A DNA stretch of 64,000 nt, taken from NCBI RefSeq assembly GCF_030445035.2, contig NC_080673.1, positions 199,886,216-199,950,215 on the forward strand, given 5' to 3'. The notes beneath the pieces were generated by a model, which saw only the letters and a program-made list of their open reading frames with translations, did no database searches and was not told the origin of the DNA. Each line of letters starts with the position of its first letter. The stretch's first letter is position 1. Made by a program: the position numbers and the translations under genes. This document shows positions 23,416-35,412 of the stretch, piece after piece. The DNA is from Dasypus novemcinctus (lineage: Eukaryota > Chordata > Mammalia > Cingulata > Dasypodidae).

Positions 23416-24734
23416 CCTGCTCCCTGAAACTCACCACCAAAAGCCCAGCTAAGATTTTGCTGGTTATACTGTTGTATATACACTGAACACACAATATCCA
23501 CCTTGGAGAGGGAGAACTATATATCCACCTATGGAGAGGATAACGTTGACCAACACATCCAGAAGAATACATCTCAGGACAGCTCAGGATAAGGTAACAG
23601 GAGGTATCCATACATGGATTATGCCTGAGCATACATTAAAATAATTCCCACTTTTGACAGAAACTTAGACCTCATTGTTCTCTCAACCTCAGACAAAAGG
23701 CAGTAACACTGGCCATAGAGCACCAAGAAACTTGATACAGTTCCTGTTCCTTGAGAAGATGCTAGCACTCCAGAGGTCCCTAGTCCAGTGACCCCATGAA
23801 GCCAGAATAGGTGACTGGAGATCCCTCATGGCACCCAGACTCAGAAAACCTCTAAGCAGGCAAGGAAACTCTTGAGACTAAAGGGGAGACAAGTAAGGCA
23901 GGGAGGAGTTAACAAACTCCTGAATGGATCCAGTAGTGGTCAGGGGGATGAAATCATTTCTGGCCAAACACTGCAGGCAAGACAAGCATAATCTCCAACA
24001 CAAGCTCAAGCATCTTAAAGGCTCAGCATTTCCCCAAAAACCCAATAAGTTCCATTTCAATCCTGACCAGGTCTTGTCTCCTTGTCCTCACCATCACCCA
24101 AAAACGAGCCTCTTTTAGAAGGAAGAACCTACCTAATTTCAAAAAAAAAAAAAAAGAGAGACCCTGGTCATTTCTAAGACTAAAAGATAAAGAACCATAC
24201 GCAGTGAAGCTAAGGGAACCATTATATTCCCCAACCTAGTAATTGCCAGATTCAGGAATACTAGAAATGCACACAACACAGCACAAAGAAGTGATCCTTC
24301 CTGGAAGGACAGCTTCATGAAGGTTCCAACATTGAGAACTAGAGATGGTTAAAGTCTCCATCACAAGACCAAATGATGATTGCCAAGTGACACTCCTCAC
24401 TGCTGGAGGTTGTGGATATTTATTGGAAGAACACAAAGTCGTTCACCAAAATAAGATGTATGTGAAAGCCACAACTGAATGAACTAAACTTTAATCCAAA
24501 CTGAAAATCAAACTGCCTACCCCAGTGGAAGTGTTTTGAACATTAACATACAAAGCATGAATCATCTAGAGAGCTTAAACAGATTTTTGGTCCTACCCAC
24601 TATAATTTTGAGTTACTAGGTCTGGTGTGGGACCTAGGAATAGCATTTTATAAACTCCCAGATGATGCTGAGGCTGTAAATTGAGGGACTCGTCAAAAAT
24701 CACTACATCCCAATGGCAACTGAGTTTAAGGATA

Positions 24735-24768
24735 ATACACACACACATACACACACAAAAAAAAAACA
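24735..24768. repeat. CA-type microsatellite with A run
   Basis: An (AC)n tract with one T interruption, followed by ten As, lies in module P of unit 5. Other units have no such tract at the corresponding place. Confidence 0.85.
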
Positions 24769-25978
24769 ATGACTATAATGCTCTTTATGAAAGTATGACA
24801 TTTCTTCAAATTTTATATTCCAAGGCATGAAAGAAAAATGCGCTAATCCCTTATTTTTCCTGCTGAGGCAAAGTCAGGGAAGTAGAGTGACTTGTCTTTT
24901 ACAGATCTCTAGAACATGGTCATGCCTTCAACTCCAGTTCAGAAATTTGCCCTAATTATTCCTACTGTAGGTTCAAATCAAGATAAAGTTATCCTTATTT
25001 CTCCAATATGCCATGTTTCTTTCTTACCACTGACTTCCTGATGCTATATGCTTTGCCTGAGTCTCCCATCATTCTGACACCACTTTCAGATTCCCCTTGC
25101 TTGAAAGAGGTTGTATGTATATGATGAATATTAGGCCCTTATTAGACAGATGGTTAACAAATATTTTCTCCCATTGAGTAGCTTGCCTTTTCACTTTCTT
25201 GACAAACTCCTTTAAAGCACAAAAGTTTTTAGTTTTGAGGAAGTTTCATTTATCTATTCTTTCACTGCTCACACTTCGGGTATAGTTTATGAAACCATTT
25301 CCTACGACAAGATCTCATAGATGCTTTCTTACATAATCTTCTGGGAGCTTTATGGTCTTGGCTTTTATATTTAGATCTTTGATCCATCTTGAGTTAATTT
25401 TTGTTTATGGCATGAGATGGTGACCCCCTTTCATTCTTTTGGCTATGGATATCCAGTTCTTCAAGCACCATTTGTTGAAGAGGCCATTCTCTACCAGTTG
25501 AGCGGGCTTAGTAGCCTTGTCAAATATCACTTGACCATATATGTGAGGATCTATATCAGAACTCAGTTCCGTTCCATTGGTCAGTATGTCTACCCTTGTG
25601 CCAATACCATGCAGTTTTGACCACTGTAGCTCTATAGTACGTTTTAAAATCAGGTAATGTGATTCCTCCAATTTTGTTTTTCTTTTTCAATATGTCTTTG
25701 GCAATTTGGGGCCCCCTTGCCCTTCCAAACAAATTTCATGATTAGTTTTTCCAATTCAGTTAAAAATACTGTTGTAATTTTTATAGGAGTTATGTTAAAT
25801 CTGTAAATCGATTTGGGTAGGACAGACATCTTAATGATGTTTAGTCTTTCAATTCATGAACATGAAATATTCTTCTATTTATTTAGGTCTTCTTTGATTT
25901 CCTTTAAATATTGTGTAGTTTTCTGTGTAAAAGTCCTTTATATCTTTAAGTTTATTCCTATGTATTAAATTAAGTTGC

Positions 25979-26450
25979 TGTATTAGTCAGCCAAAGGGGT
26001 ACTGATGAAAAATACCAGAAATTGGTTGGTTTTTATAAAGGGTATTTATTTGGGGTAGGAGCTTACAGACACCAGGCCATAGTTACTTCCCTCACCAAAG
26101 TCTATTTGGAGCAAGATGGCTGCCGATGTCTGCAAGGGTTCAGGCTTCCTGGATTCCTGTGTTCCTGGGGCTTGCTTTTCTCTGGGTTCAAGGTTCTTTT
26201 CTTCCTGGGGCTGGCTTCTCTTTTCTCTTACTTGCCAAGACTCCGGTTTAAGTCTTCGGCATCAAAGTCCAACATCAAAAATCCAACATCAGAAACCCCC
26301 AAATCTGTTCTTTGGCATATCTTTTATTTATGAGTCCCCACCCACCAAGGGACTCAACACCCTAATCGTAACTCAATCATGCCCAGATACAGATTACAAG
26401 CATAATCCAATATCTATTTTTGGAATTCATAACCATATCAAACTGCTACA
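25979..26450 (-). mobile_element. Solo LTR, MaLR-like family 2
   Basis: Read on the minus strand it begins tgtagcagtttgatatgg and ends ggctgactaataca. Flanks gttgc (25974-25978) and attgc (26451-26455) form a 5-bp duplication with one change. The accaatttctgg word and the signal-like aaataaa (minus strand, near 26045) match the plus-strand copy at 17220-17674. It is inserted within L1 ORF2. Open frames of 103 and 151 codons that cross it are LTR plus L1 shadows. Confidence 0.82.
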
Positions 26451-26613
26451 ATTGCTATTACAAATGGAATTATTTTTCTTGGTTTCCTCCTCAGTTTGCT
26501 CATTATTGGTGTACAGAAATGGTACTGAATTTTGCATGTCGATCTTATATCCTACCACTTTACTGAACTAGTTTATCAATTCTAGAAGTTTGTTGTAGAT
26601 TTCTCAGGGCTTT

Positions 26614-27099
26614 TTTTTTTTCCCTTCCAAATTCTACTCAATTTATTCATTTTTTTAAAAGATACTACATTAAAAAAATATGAGGTCCCCATTCGCCCCC
26701 ACCCCACCACTCCCCCCACAGTAACACTCTCCCCCATCATCATGTCACATCCATTGCGTTCTGGTGAGTACATCTCCGGGCATCACAGCGCCCCATGTCC
26801 CGTGTTCCACACCATAGCCCACACTTTCCCACAGTCCATCCAGTGGGCCATGGGAGGACATACAACATCCAGCAATTGTCCCTGGGGCACCACCCAGGAC
26901 AACTCCAAGTCCCGAGAATGCCTCCACATCTCTTCTCTTCCTCCCATTCCCTACACCCAGCAGCCACCATGGCCACTTTTTCCACATCAATGCCACATTT
27001 TCTCAATTATTAACCACAATAGTTCATGAATAGAATATCATTAAGTCCACTCTGATCCTTACTGTATTCCTCCTTCCTGTGGACCTTGGCTTGGTTGTG
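26614..27099 (-). mobile_element. L1-type 3' end fragment inside an older L1
   Basis: A T-rich left end, the aaagatactacattaaaa word, a C-rich tract and the catccattgcgttctggtgag block identify the same 3' end family. The 13-bp duplication ttctcagggcttt flanks it exactly (26601-26613 and 27100-27112), proving insertion into the older minus-strand L1. This copy is noticeably richer in GC than its sisters. Confidence 0.85.
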
Positions 27100-27184
27100 T
27101 TCTCAGGGCTTTCTATGTATAGGATCATGTCATCTACAAATAGTGAAATTTTTATTTCTGCCTTTCCAATTTAAATGGCTTTTA

Positions 27185-27186
<2 letters not shown>

Positions 27187-27230
<44 letters not shown>

Positions 27231-27236
27231 TTTTTG
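27187..27236. repeat. AT microsatellite followed by T run
   Basis: An (AT)n tract at about 27187-27212 is followed directly by about 23 Ts. It lies within the minus-strand L1 remnant. Confidence 0.9.
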
Positions 27237-27914
27237 CCTAAGTGCTCAAGCAAATACTTCTAACACAATGTTAAGTAAGAGTGGTGACAGTAGACCTATG
27301 GGTCACTCAGGACTTTTGGGTACCCTCCCTAACCCCATCGCAGAGGATGAAATGCTAAAAGCTTCCTTTTATAGACTCAAGCCTCACTCAGGCCAGACAG
27401 ACTCTGGGTACAGGTACAGAATTCTTTCAGCATTCTAGGGAAGGAAAAAATGGGAGGAAACAAAAATGGAATGCAAAAGCAATAAATGAGACAGATACTG
27501 TGAAAAATCATGAAACATGGAAAGGATGGGCTTGGAAAGAAGAGCAACTAACCCGACATAACCTTAGCCAGAGGCAACAGAAAGCACTCAGAAATGGATC
27601 AATTAGTAATCATGGCAAGTCAATGTATGAGATAATCAGTTCTGTCTAGCTTAGCACAGCCCCTGGAAACCACCAGAACTCAGTGAGGCTGGCATTCCCA
27701 GCTCAGACATAATATCCACCATTCATTAGATGAGGATTTTCCTAGCCCAAAAGAAAGAAGAGACCACCTGAGATCAAGGAACAAGGTCCATATTGGTGTC
27801 CCTAGGTTTAAGAGTGGAGAGTAGAGATGATGAGGTCCCCAATTAAGGGCAACATTGCCACTGAGAATAGGAAGAAAATTATTTATTGCAACTTTAGAGT
27901 ATAAGTCGCTAGCA

Positions 27915-29115
27915 GCTAAGATAAAATTAAGCTAGAAAATTTTTGTGCCTCAAAGGACTTTATGAAAGTAAAAAAAGAACCTACTCAGTTGGAGAAATTA
28001 TTTGGAAATCACATATCCAATAATAGTTTAATATCTAGAATACATAAAGAAATCCTAAAATTTTGAAAAAAAAGACAAGCAACCCATTTTAAAGGGGGGA
28101 AATGTCTTGGATAGACATTTATCCAAAGAAGATGTATAAATGGCCAAAAGCAATGAAAACATCCTCAAAATCATAAGCTACTAAGGAAACGCAAATCAGA
28201 ACCATAATGTTATACCATTTCTCACACACTGAAATGACAACTATTAAAAAACTGGAAAGTTTGAAGTGTTGGAGAGGATGTGGAGAAATAGCAACATTCA
28301 TTTATTGCTGGTCGGAATGTAAAATAGTGGCAGTTGCTGTGAAAGACTTGACAGTTCCTCAGAAATTATAGAATTACCATTGAACTTGGAATTCCACCTT
28401 CTAGGTAAATATCAAAATGATTTGAAAGCAAGGCAAACCCAATGTTCATAAAGAGTATTACTTACAATTGCCTAAAGATGAAAGTAACCGGTGTCCATCA
28501 ACAAATAAATGGATGAATAAAATGTGGTATATACGCGAAATGGAATTTTATTCTGTCATAAAAGGTAGTGAAGTTCTGATAAATGTGATAACGTGGATGA
28601 ACCTTGTAGGCCTCATGTTGAGTAAAATGTTCCATATACAAAAGGGCAAATATTCTTTGAAATAATTAGAATAAGCCAATGTAGAGAGTCAGAATCTAGA
28701 ATATGGGTTACCAGGATCTGAGGTAGGAGTAGGGAATTAGGGGTTAATATTTAAATTGTAGAGTTCTAGTAAAGTTGATGGTAAAGTTTTGGTAATGGAT
28801 AGTGGTGATATTAGCACAATATTGTGAATTAATTAACAGCATTCAACTACATATATGAATATGATTAACAGGAGAAATTTTAGGTTGAGTATATGTTAAA
28901 AGATTTTTTAAAAACCAAGGAATGTACAATATAGAGAGAACCCTATTGTAGATGATGGAATATAGTTAGTAGTACATTAGAAAAATGTTCTTTCATGAAT
29001 TGTAAGAAATGTACCACACAAGGGGCAAGGTGTTAGTAATTTGGTAGTAAATAGGAACTCTAATTTATGCATGGTTTTTCTAACTACAACTTCTCTAAAC
29101 TTAAAAAATCAATAT
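27915..29115 (+). mobile_element. Old L1, ORF2 C-terminal part and 3' end
   Basis: The plus strand reads the end of L1 ORF2 with gttggagaggatgtggaga near 28270 and aaatggatgaataaaatgtg near 28505, words that mark the C-terminal region of ORF2. It continues through an AT-rich 3' UTR to about 29115. ORF2 is interrupted by stops; only a 65-codon piece (28468-28665) is open. It is more diverged from the near-full-length L1 at 37158 than expected for sister copies. Confidence 0.75.
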
Positions 29116-30165
29116 GTGAAAGATGTGTGGGTTCATTTCTGAATTTTCAATTCTGTTCCAATGGTCTTTTGTCTTTATGCCAGTACCACAACTCTTGATT
29201 ACTCTAACTTTGCAGTACAATTTGAAGTTGGAAAATCTGGAAATTTTTAGTCCTCCAAAGTCCTCCAACTTTGTTCTTCTTTTTCACAATTGTTTTGTAT
29301 ATTTGGGGCACCTTGAAATTCCACATGAATTTGAGGATTGAGTTTTCATTTTTGCAAAAATGGCTGCTGGAATTTCGATAGGGATCATATTGAACCTGTA
29401 AAATCACTTTGTGTAATATGAAATCTTAGCAATACTAATTTTCCATTCCATTAACTTGCAATACCTAGTTATTTATATATATCTTACTTAATGCCTTTAA
29501 TCTGTTTTTTACAGTTTTCAGTGTACAAGACTTTTATATCCTTGGTTAAATTTATTCCTAGATATTTTAATCCTTTTCTGCTATTATAAATGGAATCGTT
29601 TTCTTAATTTCCTCTTTAATCACCAGTGCATAGACACAGAATTTTTCATGTGTATTGATCTTTTACACTGCTACTTTGAACTCATTTATTATCTATAATA
29701 ATTTTCCTGTAGATTTCTTTGGATTTTCTACATATATAATCACATCATCTGCAAATAAAGATAGCTTAACTTTTCCCTTTCAATTTGCATGTCTTATTTC
29801 TTTTTTGCTTAGGTGCTCTGGCTAGAACTTCTAGTACAATATTGAATAACAGTGGTAAAATTTGGCATCCTTGACTTATTCCCAATCTTAGAAGGAACAC
29901 TTCCAATATTTCACCAGAGACCGATGTTAGTTGCAGGCTTTTCATAAAATGCCTTTATCATGTTGAGAAATTTCCCTTCTAGTTCCAGTGTTCCGAGTGT
30001 TCTTCACAAGAAATGGAGCTAGATTTTGCCAAATGCATTTTCTGCATCTATTGAAGTAAATATGGTTTAAGAAATGCCTTTTTCTGTTTATGCAATTTAT
30101 AATGTTGATTGGCTCTGGAGTATAAACCCATATCTTTTACATTGACTCAAAATGGAGACCATGCC
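29116..30165 (-). mobile_element. Old L1, ORF2 reverse-transcriptase part
   Basis: On the minus strand this is the L1 RT region, upstream of the part seen in the plus-strand piece at its left: tgcatctattgaagtaaata near 30043 and ccttgacttattcccaatct near 29868 are reverse complements of RT-domain words. It abuts the plus-strand L1 tail to tail at about 29116. It ends near 30165, where module R of unit 5 begins soon after. Confidence 0.75.
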
Positions 30166-30889
30166 AGACCAAATGTATTTTTTACTACTCTGAAATGGTT
30201 GGCTGACTTTTAGAAGTGTCAAGTCTACTTCAATGCAACATTCAAAATTCCATGACACATGTCTTCTGATAGCTTTCTTCTTTCAGCATTCCTGTGGGAG
30301 ACAACAGGAGCACAAACCATAAGCAGCTATGCTGTTTGGCCTCAAGTGGCCACCCAGAGAATATGTAACTGAATTTTCTGACAAAACAGGCTGGTAGGAA
30401 GGCCTTATTGGCAATCTGGTGGTCAAGACCAGACAACGTGTAAAAACATAAGAGTCCTAAAGAAGATTTAACATACTTCCTGCACTACAATACAACTTAC
30501 TTATTGTCCCTACAAAGCCCAAATCTGTCAAATAATTAACCTATAAAATCTCCACTAAGGCAAATATTGCACTTCTGGTTATGTGCCTCCTTCTACTTGT
30601 CCCAGCAGCACCTTGCCACACCACTCACTGTAGGAGACACTCAAACCTATAGCTCAGGACATTTGTGAACTACATCAAGGCCACCACCAAAGGCCTTTAG
30701 TTCCAGCATGTAGATGATGTCAATAGGGGGTCCTCTCCTTATTCGGAGTGCAATGATTTCATCTTTATATTGATAAATTCTGCAGGAAGTAGAGAATTAG
30801 TAGACAAAGATAAGGTATATTTTTAAATGTGGTATTACTCAGGGGAAGGAACCAGAGAATCAAAACAAAGCCTGGCAAGGTCTTTTTCC

Positions 30890-32330
30890 AGATGCACTGC
30901 TAGTTGGCACTTAGTAATAATCTTTGTGCCAGGGAGGCTCATCCCTGGGATTCATGTCTCATGCCAGGGGTAATGTAGTGTATTTATTTGCTGAGTTTAG
31001 CTTAGAGAGGTACCACATTTGAACACAAGGAGGCTTTCAGGAGGTTACTCTTGGGAAACATAACACTAGGCTACATTTCAAATTTCACAAGAAAAGGTTC
31101 ATAAGACAATCATCAATAGCAAGGACCTAGAATAATGATCTATCTTTCCTCACAAGGCACTGTCCTTGTACCGGGGGGATTCTTGTTGTCCTATTAGAGA
31201 ATGTAGAACTCCCCAGGATGGTTATTCAGTATTCTTTCAAATATTTTGTGGATCTCTAGCCACTGAGACAATGCCCCCATGAACACTTGAACATATTCAT
31301 ATGCCTTAGAGGCATGCCCCAGGTGAACCCCTTTCCCCTGCATCCCTCCCATCACTGACATCCTGCACCAATGACCCTGCTCTGCCACTGAGTTTTTACC
31401 GCTAAGAGATAACTTGAGTCAGGAGGTCATTCCAGAGGTTACACTTTTATGAAAGTATCAGCAGGATCTCATTGACTGCCACAGTAAATAATGTCTCAAA
31501 TAGCAGAGCTCCTGAGGACTCTAGAGACATCCAGAAGCTATAAGTAGGGCGGACAGCTAAAGAATTTGGCACTCTGCCAGTGGACCTTACACTGGGGAGC
31601 ATAAATTCCAAAGTAACAGAATTAGATTCATTTATAGGTTCTCTACACATGGCTCTTTTGCCCCTTTTATTTGGACCCATTAGTACTATACTTAATAATT
31701 CATGTCCCAGAGACTTAAATCTTTGATCCACCCACATGCCAGTTGAGCACTGAATTTCAGCAGAGTTGCAAAACCTGCTCTGCAATTCATAGGACTCATC
31801 CAAGACAACCAACAAGGACATGATGGACTCACCATCCCAAGGAACAGAGAGTGTCTGCAACTGCAAACAAGATAGTTCCAACTATCTGCCCCATGGGATC
31901 TAAGCCCCTTATCAATTAGAAGCAGAGTGGCATCACCATCACAAAATCCTCAAGATTGGGTAATGAACAATAGACTAAAGTAGACTTCTACTATAGACTT
32001 ATTATTCTAGCAATGGAAGAACTCTTTATCAATGATATAAAGGCAGTGGCCACCAGAGGTTCTTAGGGAAGGGAGGAAAAGAATAGGTGTAATATGGGGG
32101 CATTGTCATGTTGCCCTGCATTACATTGCAGTGACAGATACAGGCCATTGTATTTTGTGTCATAACCTGCAAAATTGTGTGGGACAAAATGTAAAATACA
32201 ATGTAAACTGTAATCCAGTTAGTAGCAATGCTTCATTATGTGTTCATCAATTGTAACCGATGTACCACACTAATGAGGGATGTTGTTGATGTGGGAAAGT
32301 GTGGGAGGCAAAGAGAGTGTGGCTGTCCTC
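30890..32330 (+). mobile_element. L1-type 3' end with inverted 5' part
   Basis: Two pieces of the 3' end family are in opposite orientation. 30900-31350 reads like 10230-10640 (minus orientation). About 31400-32330 reads as the reverse complement of roughly 9200-10150 (plus orientation), with the taagccccttatcaattaga and catcaccatcac words. An inverted 5' part followed by a direct 3' part is what L1 twin priming produces. A flanking duplication could not be fixed. A 144-codon minus-strand frame (31447-31881) is a shadow in this element. Confidence 0.65.
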
Positions 32331-33175
32331 AGAAATCAGCATGTAAAATAAAGTCAATACAAAGCCAATAAGATATAGGACTATGAAATAAAAATGCAGA
32401 ATTCAATGATAATATGAAGTTTCCTCTCCTAAATCTAAGACCAAGTCAAGACAGTTCAGAGAAAGGGAGATATATCTAAGTTTAGAAATATCTAAATATG
32501 AAGGGCATCAAACGTCTAGAATTCCCCGTATATACCTAAGAATTCACAGGTGGAAAAACACTGCCCTTTTTGATCATCTACGACCCACCTCTCCTCCACT
32601 TATATCCCTTTCCTGCAGCCTCCACTAAGGAGTACAGACTGCCAAAGGAGAACAGGAGCAGCAGGCATCAGATTGGGTTGACAATCCATGAACTTCCAAA
32701 TTGGATACCAGGTAGAAATCCAGGAACTATTAATAACAGTCTCATCCCACTTACAGTGGATTGAGAACAAAAATCTCCCCTTTTCTTCTATTCTTACTAA
32801 TCACCAAACAGATGCTGCATCTTCTGAAATCAGGGGTCAAAACCTAAAGTCTTCCCCAAAAGCAGAGGACAAGTATCTCTGAACTCAACTTGGGTTCAGC
32901 TGAACTAAGGAAAATTGGACACATCACGTGGAAGTCTGCATTTTAGAGACCATGGGCACCTTCCTGAAATATTTTAAGTTACAACAGAAGATTTCATAAG
33001 AATGTATTAGTATCCTGCTAAAGGGATCCAAAATATCCTTGGCCAGTGTATAAATACTCATCTGCTTTAAAATCTGGGATCATTGATGGATATGGCATAA
33101 CTTTATATAAGAATTCATGTTTTTATTAGGGTCACAGTAATGAATAATCTTTGAGGAGTCTCAAGATTCTTGACA

Positions 33176-33722
33176 GAGGGCACCCCAGCTAGCTAACAGG
33201 GAGGTGAAGAAGGTCAACCACCACACCAGGGAGCCAAGAGTGCCTACAACTGCAAGCAGGAGAATTGCATCCATCATCCATGTGGAATCTAAGCCCCCTC
33301 TTGATATAGAGGTGGAGTGGACATAACCATCCCAGGGTTCACAGGATGGAGGAATAGAGTATGGATTAGAGTGGGCTTACTGATATTCTACTATGGAACT
33401 ACTGTGATTAGTAATGGAAGAAATTGTAGCATTGATGTGGAGAAGGTAGTCACGATAGCTGCTGAGGGCAAGGAGAGGGAAGAAGAGATATGATGTGGGG
33501 GCATTTTTAGGACTTGGAATTGTCCTGGGTAGTACTGCAGAGACAGAAGCTGGACATTGTATGTTCTGCCATGGCCCACTGGGTGGACTTGGGGAGCATG
33601 TAAACTACAATGTAAACCATTATCCATGTGGTGCAGTAGTGCTTCAAAATGTATTCACCAAATGCAATGAATGTCCCACAAAAATGTAACATTTAAAAAA
33701 ATATAAAAAGAGGAGGAAATAA
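33176..33722 (+). mobile_element. L1-type 3' end fragment
   Basis: A plus-orientation copy with the ccacaccagggagccaagag word near 33220, taagccccctcttgatatag, the catttggtgaa complement near 33655 and an A-rich end. Flanks agattcttgaca (33164-33175) and aggttcttgaca (33723-33734) form a 12-bp duplication with one change. It interrupts F in unit 5. Confidence 0.82.
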
Positions 33723-35312
33723 AGGTTCTTGACAACAGCCAATGATCTGCATATGTCCTCGAGGTAAAATAAAGTATCTGGAAATTTTCTGTGGGAGACA
33801 TCAGGGGAGAGAACTTCCTGATCTGGACATTTTAAGAGCATATATGACCTTCCCCATGTTTAATTTCACTTATGAAAGCACCGCATACAGATTTTGTCAT
33901 CTTATGGGGAGCTTTACTGAAAAGAACCCCAGGAGGAATTTCTAAACAGAACAACCTTAGGAAGCAGCTCACCTACATGGAAAAGAGGCATTGGAAGGGG
34001 AATCCCACCCAACATGAAGGATGAGAAAGTTTCCTCCAGCCAGGAGTTATAGGACAAAAGATTGAAGCAGCAGGGACATAAGCCTGCTACCTGCAACTAC
34101 CCATTGGAAGACAGAAAGGAGTTTTCCTAGCTATGCTGGACTTGTGTGTGACCTGAAGTCATACATAGCATGAGAAGAGATAGTGTATGAGGAGAATGCC
34201 ATGGGCCAACATGACAGTAAGATCTTTTGACAGCTCAGGATGAGACAGTTACAGGGACATCCAAATATGCAATAAGGCCAAGTACATATAAAATAGCTCT
34301 TTCCAGTTTTGATACTCAGACATTATTGTTTCCTCATCCTTAAAAGAGATAGCAACATTGGCCACAAAGAGCACACAGACAACTGACAGCTGAAGGAAAT
34401 GGGGGTCTTGAAGAGAAGAACATGATGCTCCAAGCCCCCAGAGTCCATCTGCATCATGGAGTCAGGATGTGCCAATTGGAGAGAAATCCAGGCAGCCAGA
34501 TTTATGATGCCTTTAAGTTTTGTGAAGGTAAGAGAACTCTTGAAACTAAAGAGGCAGGTTTGTTGGGCAGAGAGGGGTTTTGTATAGCAGGATCCAGAGG
34601 GATGAAGTTCTGTCCAGTCAGGGTTGGAAGGAAGAACATTCCCACCCCCCCTTAATTGGTCAACACAAGCTCAATCTTTCCTTGGAAACTTCAAATTATG
34701 CTCCATTCAAATTTGGTGGGGAAGGAAGGGGCTGAATCAACCATGGCAGGCTCACAAGTTTAGGCAGCAAATCAATCTCAGTTTAGACCTGTACAGTCAT
34801 CCCTGCTTGTGGCCTACCTCCTCCCCTGCCTTCGTTATAGGTCAAAATGATTCTATATTAGAAAGAGCAAAGAACGTAATCCAAGAAAGGAAGATCCCTC
34901 TCTCATTTTAGCAGACTAGAGAACCATGATAAAGACCCACAAGCAGAGAAGAAAAGGGAAGCATTATTCCCTAATCTAGAAGCTGCCAGCTTCAATGATA
35001 ATAGAAACCCACAAGACACAGCAGGTAAAGTGCAATGCTTCCTGGAAAGCTGTCCCCCTGAAGACTCCAATTTCGAGAACAGGAAACTAATTACTAGTTT
35101 CATTACAAGAGTTCTGCAGATGTCCTAACCCAAATTATCACAAAAGTCATGTTATCTACTCCTGAGTCTTATGAATGTTTGTCTGGAAAAACCAGGGGAT
35201 TATTATAACTAATGAATAAAGAGCTGAATGTAAAACCACAATTAACCTTTGATGTAAACGGAAACATTTGCCCAGCATCAGTGAGGTCAAATTTCAGTAT
35301 ATAAAATGTTAG

Positions 35313-35412
35313 TCGTGGGGTGGGGGTGGTGGGGGCAAATGGGGACCTCATATTTTTTTTTAATGTAATATCTTTTTTAAAAATGAATAAATTTAGTAGA
35401 ATTGGGGGTGGA
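35313..35412 (+). mobile_element. Very short L1-type 3' end
   Basis: A G-rich stretch (35317-35345), a tggggacctcata word and an A-rich end with the sequence aatgtaatatc match the last 100 bases of the 3' end family. It lies in N' of unit 6. Confidence 0.65.

Larger units (their letters stand above)
25090..27330 (-). mobile_element. Minus-strand L1 ORF2 region with two nested insertions
   Basis: On the minus strand this reads as the reverse-transcriptase-to-C-terminus part of L1 ORF2, for example the [22 protein letters not shown] frame at 25405-25671. L1 pieces are 25090-25978, 26451-26613 and about 27100-27330. They are separated by an LTR (25979-26450) and another L1 3' end (26614-27099). 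An AT microsatellite and a T run (27187-27236) also interrupt it. The reading frame is broken throughout. The right end merges into module Q of unit 5. Confidence 0.8.
23416..34090. repeat. Array unit 5, long cycle, split by several L1s
   Basis: I 23420, J 23700, K 23990, L 24170, M 24260, N' 24460, O 24640, P 24770, Q 24930-25090. A minus-strand L1 block follows (25090-27330), then Q continued (27370-27900), opposed L1 fragments (27915-30165), R 30250, S 30460-30880, an inverted L1 3' end (30890-32330), D 32400, E 32790, F 33040, an L1 3' end (33176-33722), G 33735 and H 33960. Without insertions it is a little over 5 kb. No gene is visible in the backbone. Confidence 0.7.

Noticed and set aside
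26116..26571. 151-codon plus-strand frame
   Set aside because: Crosses a minus-oriented solo LTR and old L1 sequence; no domain.
31447..31881. 144-codon minus-strand frame
   Set aside because: Shadow within an L1-type 3' end; the same region is closed in sister copies.
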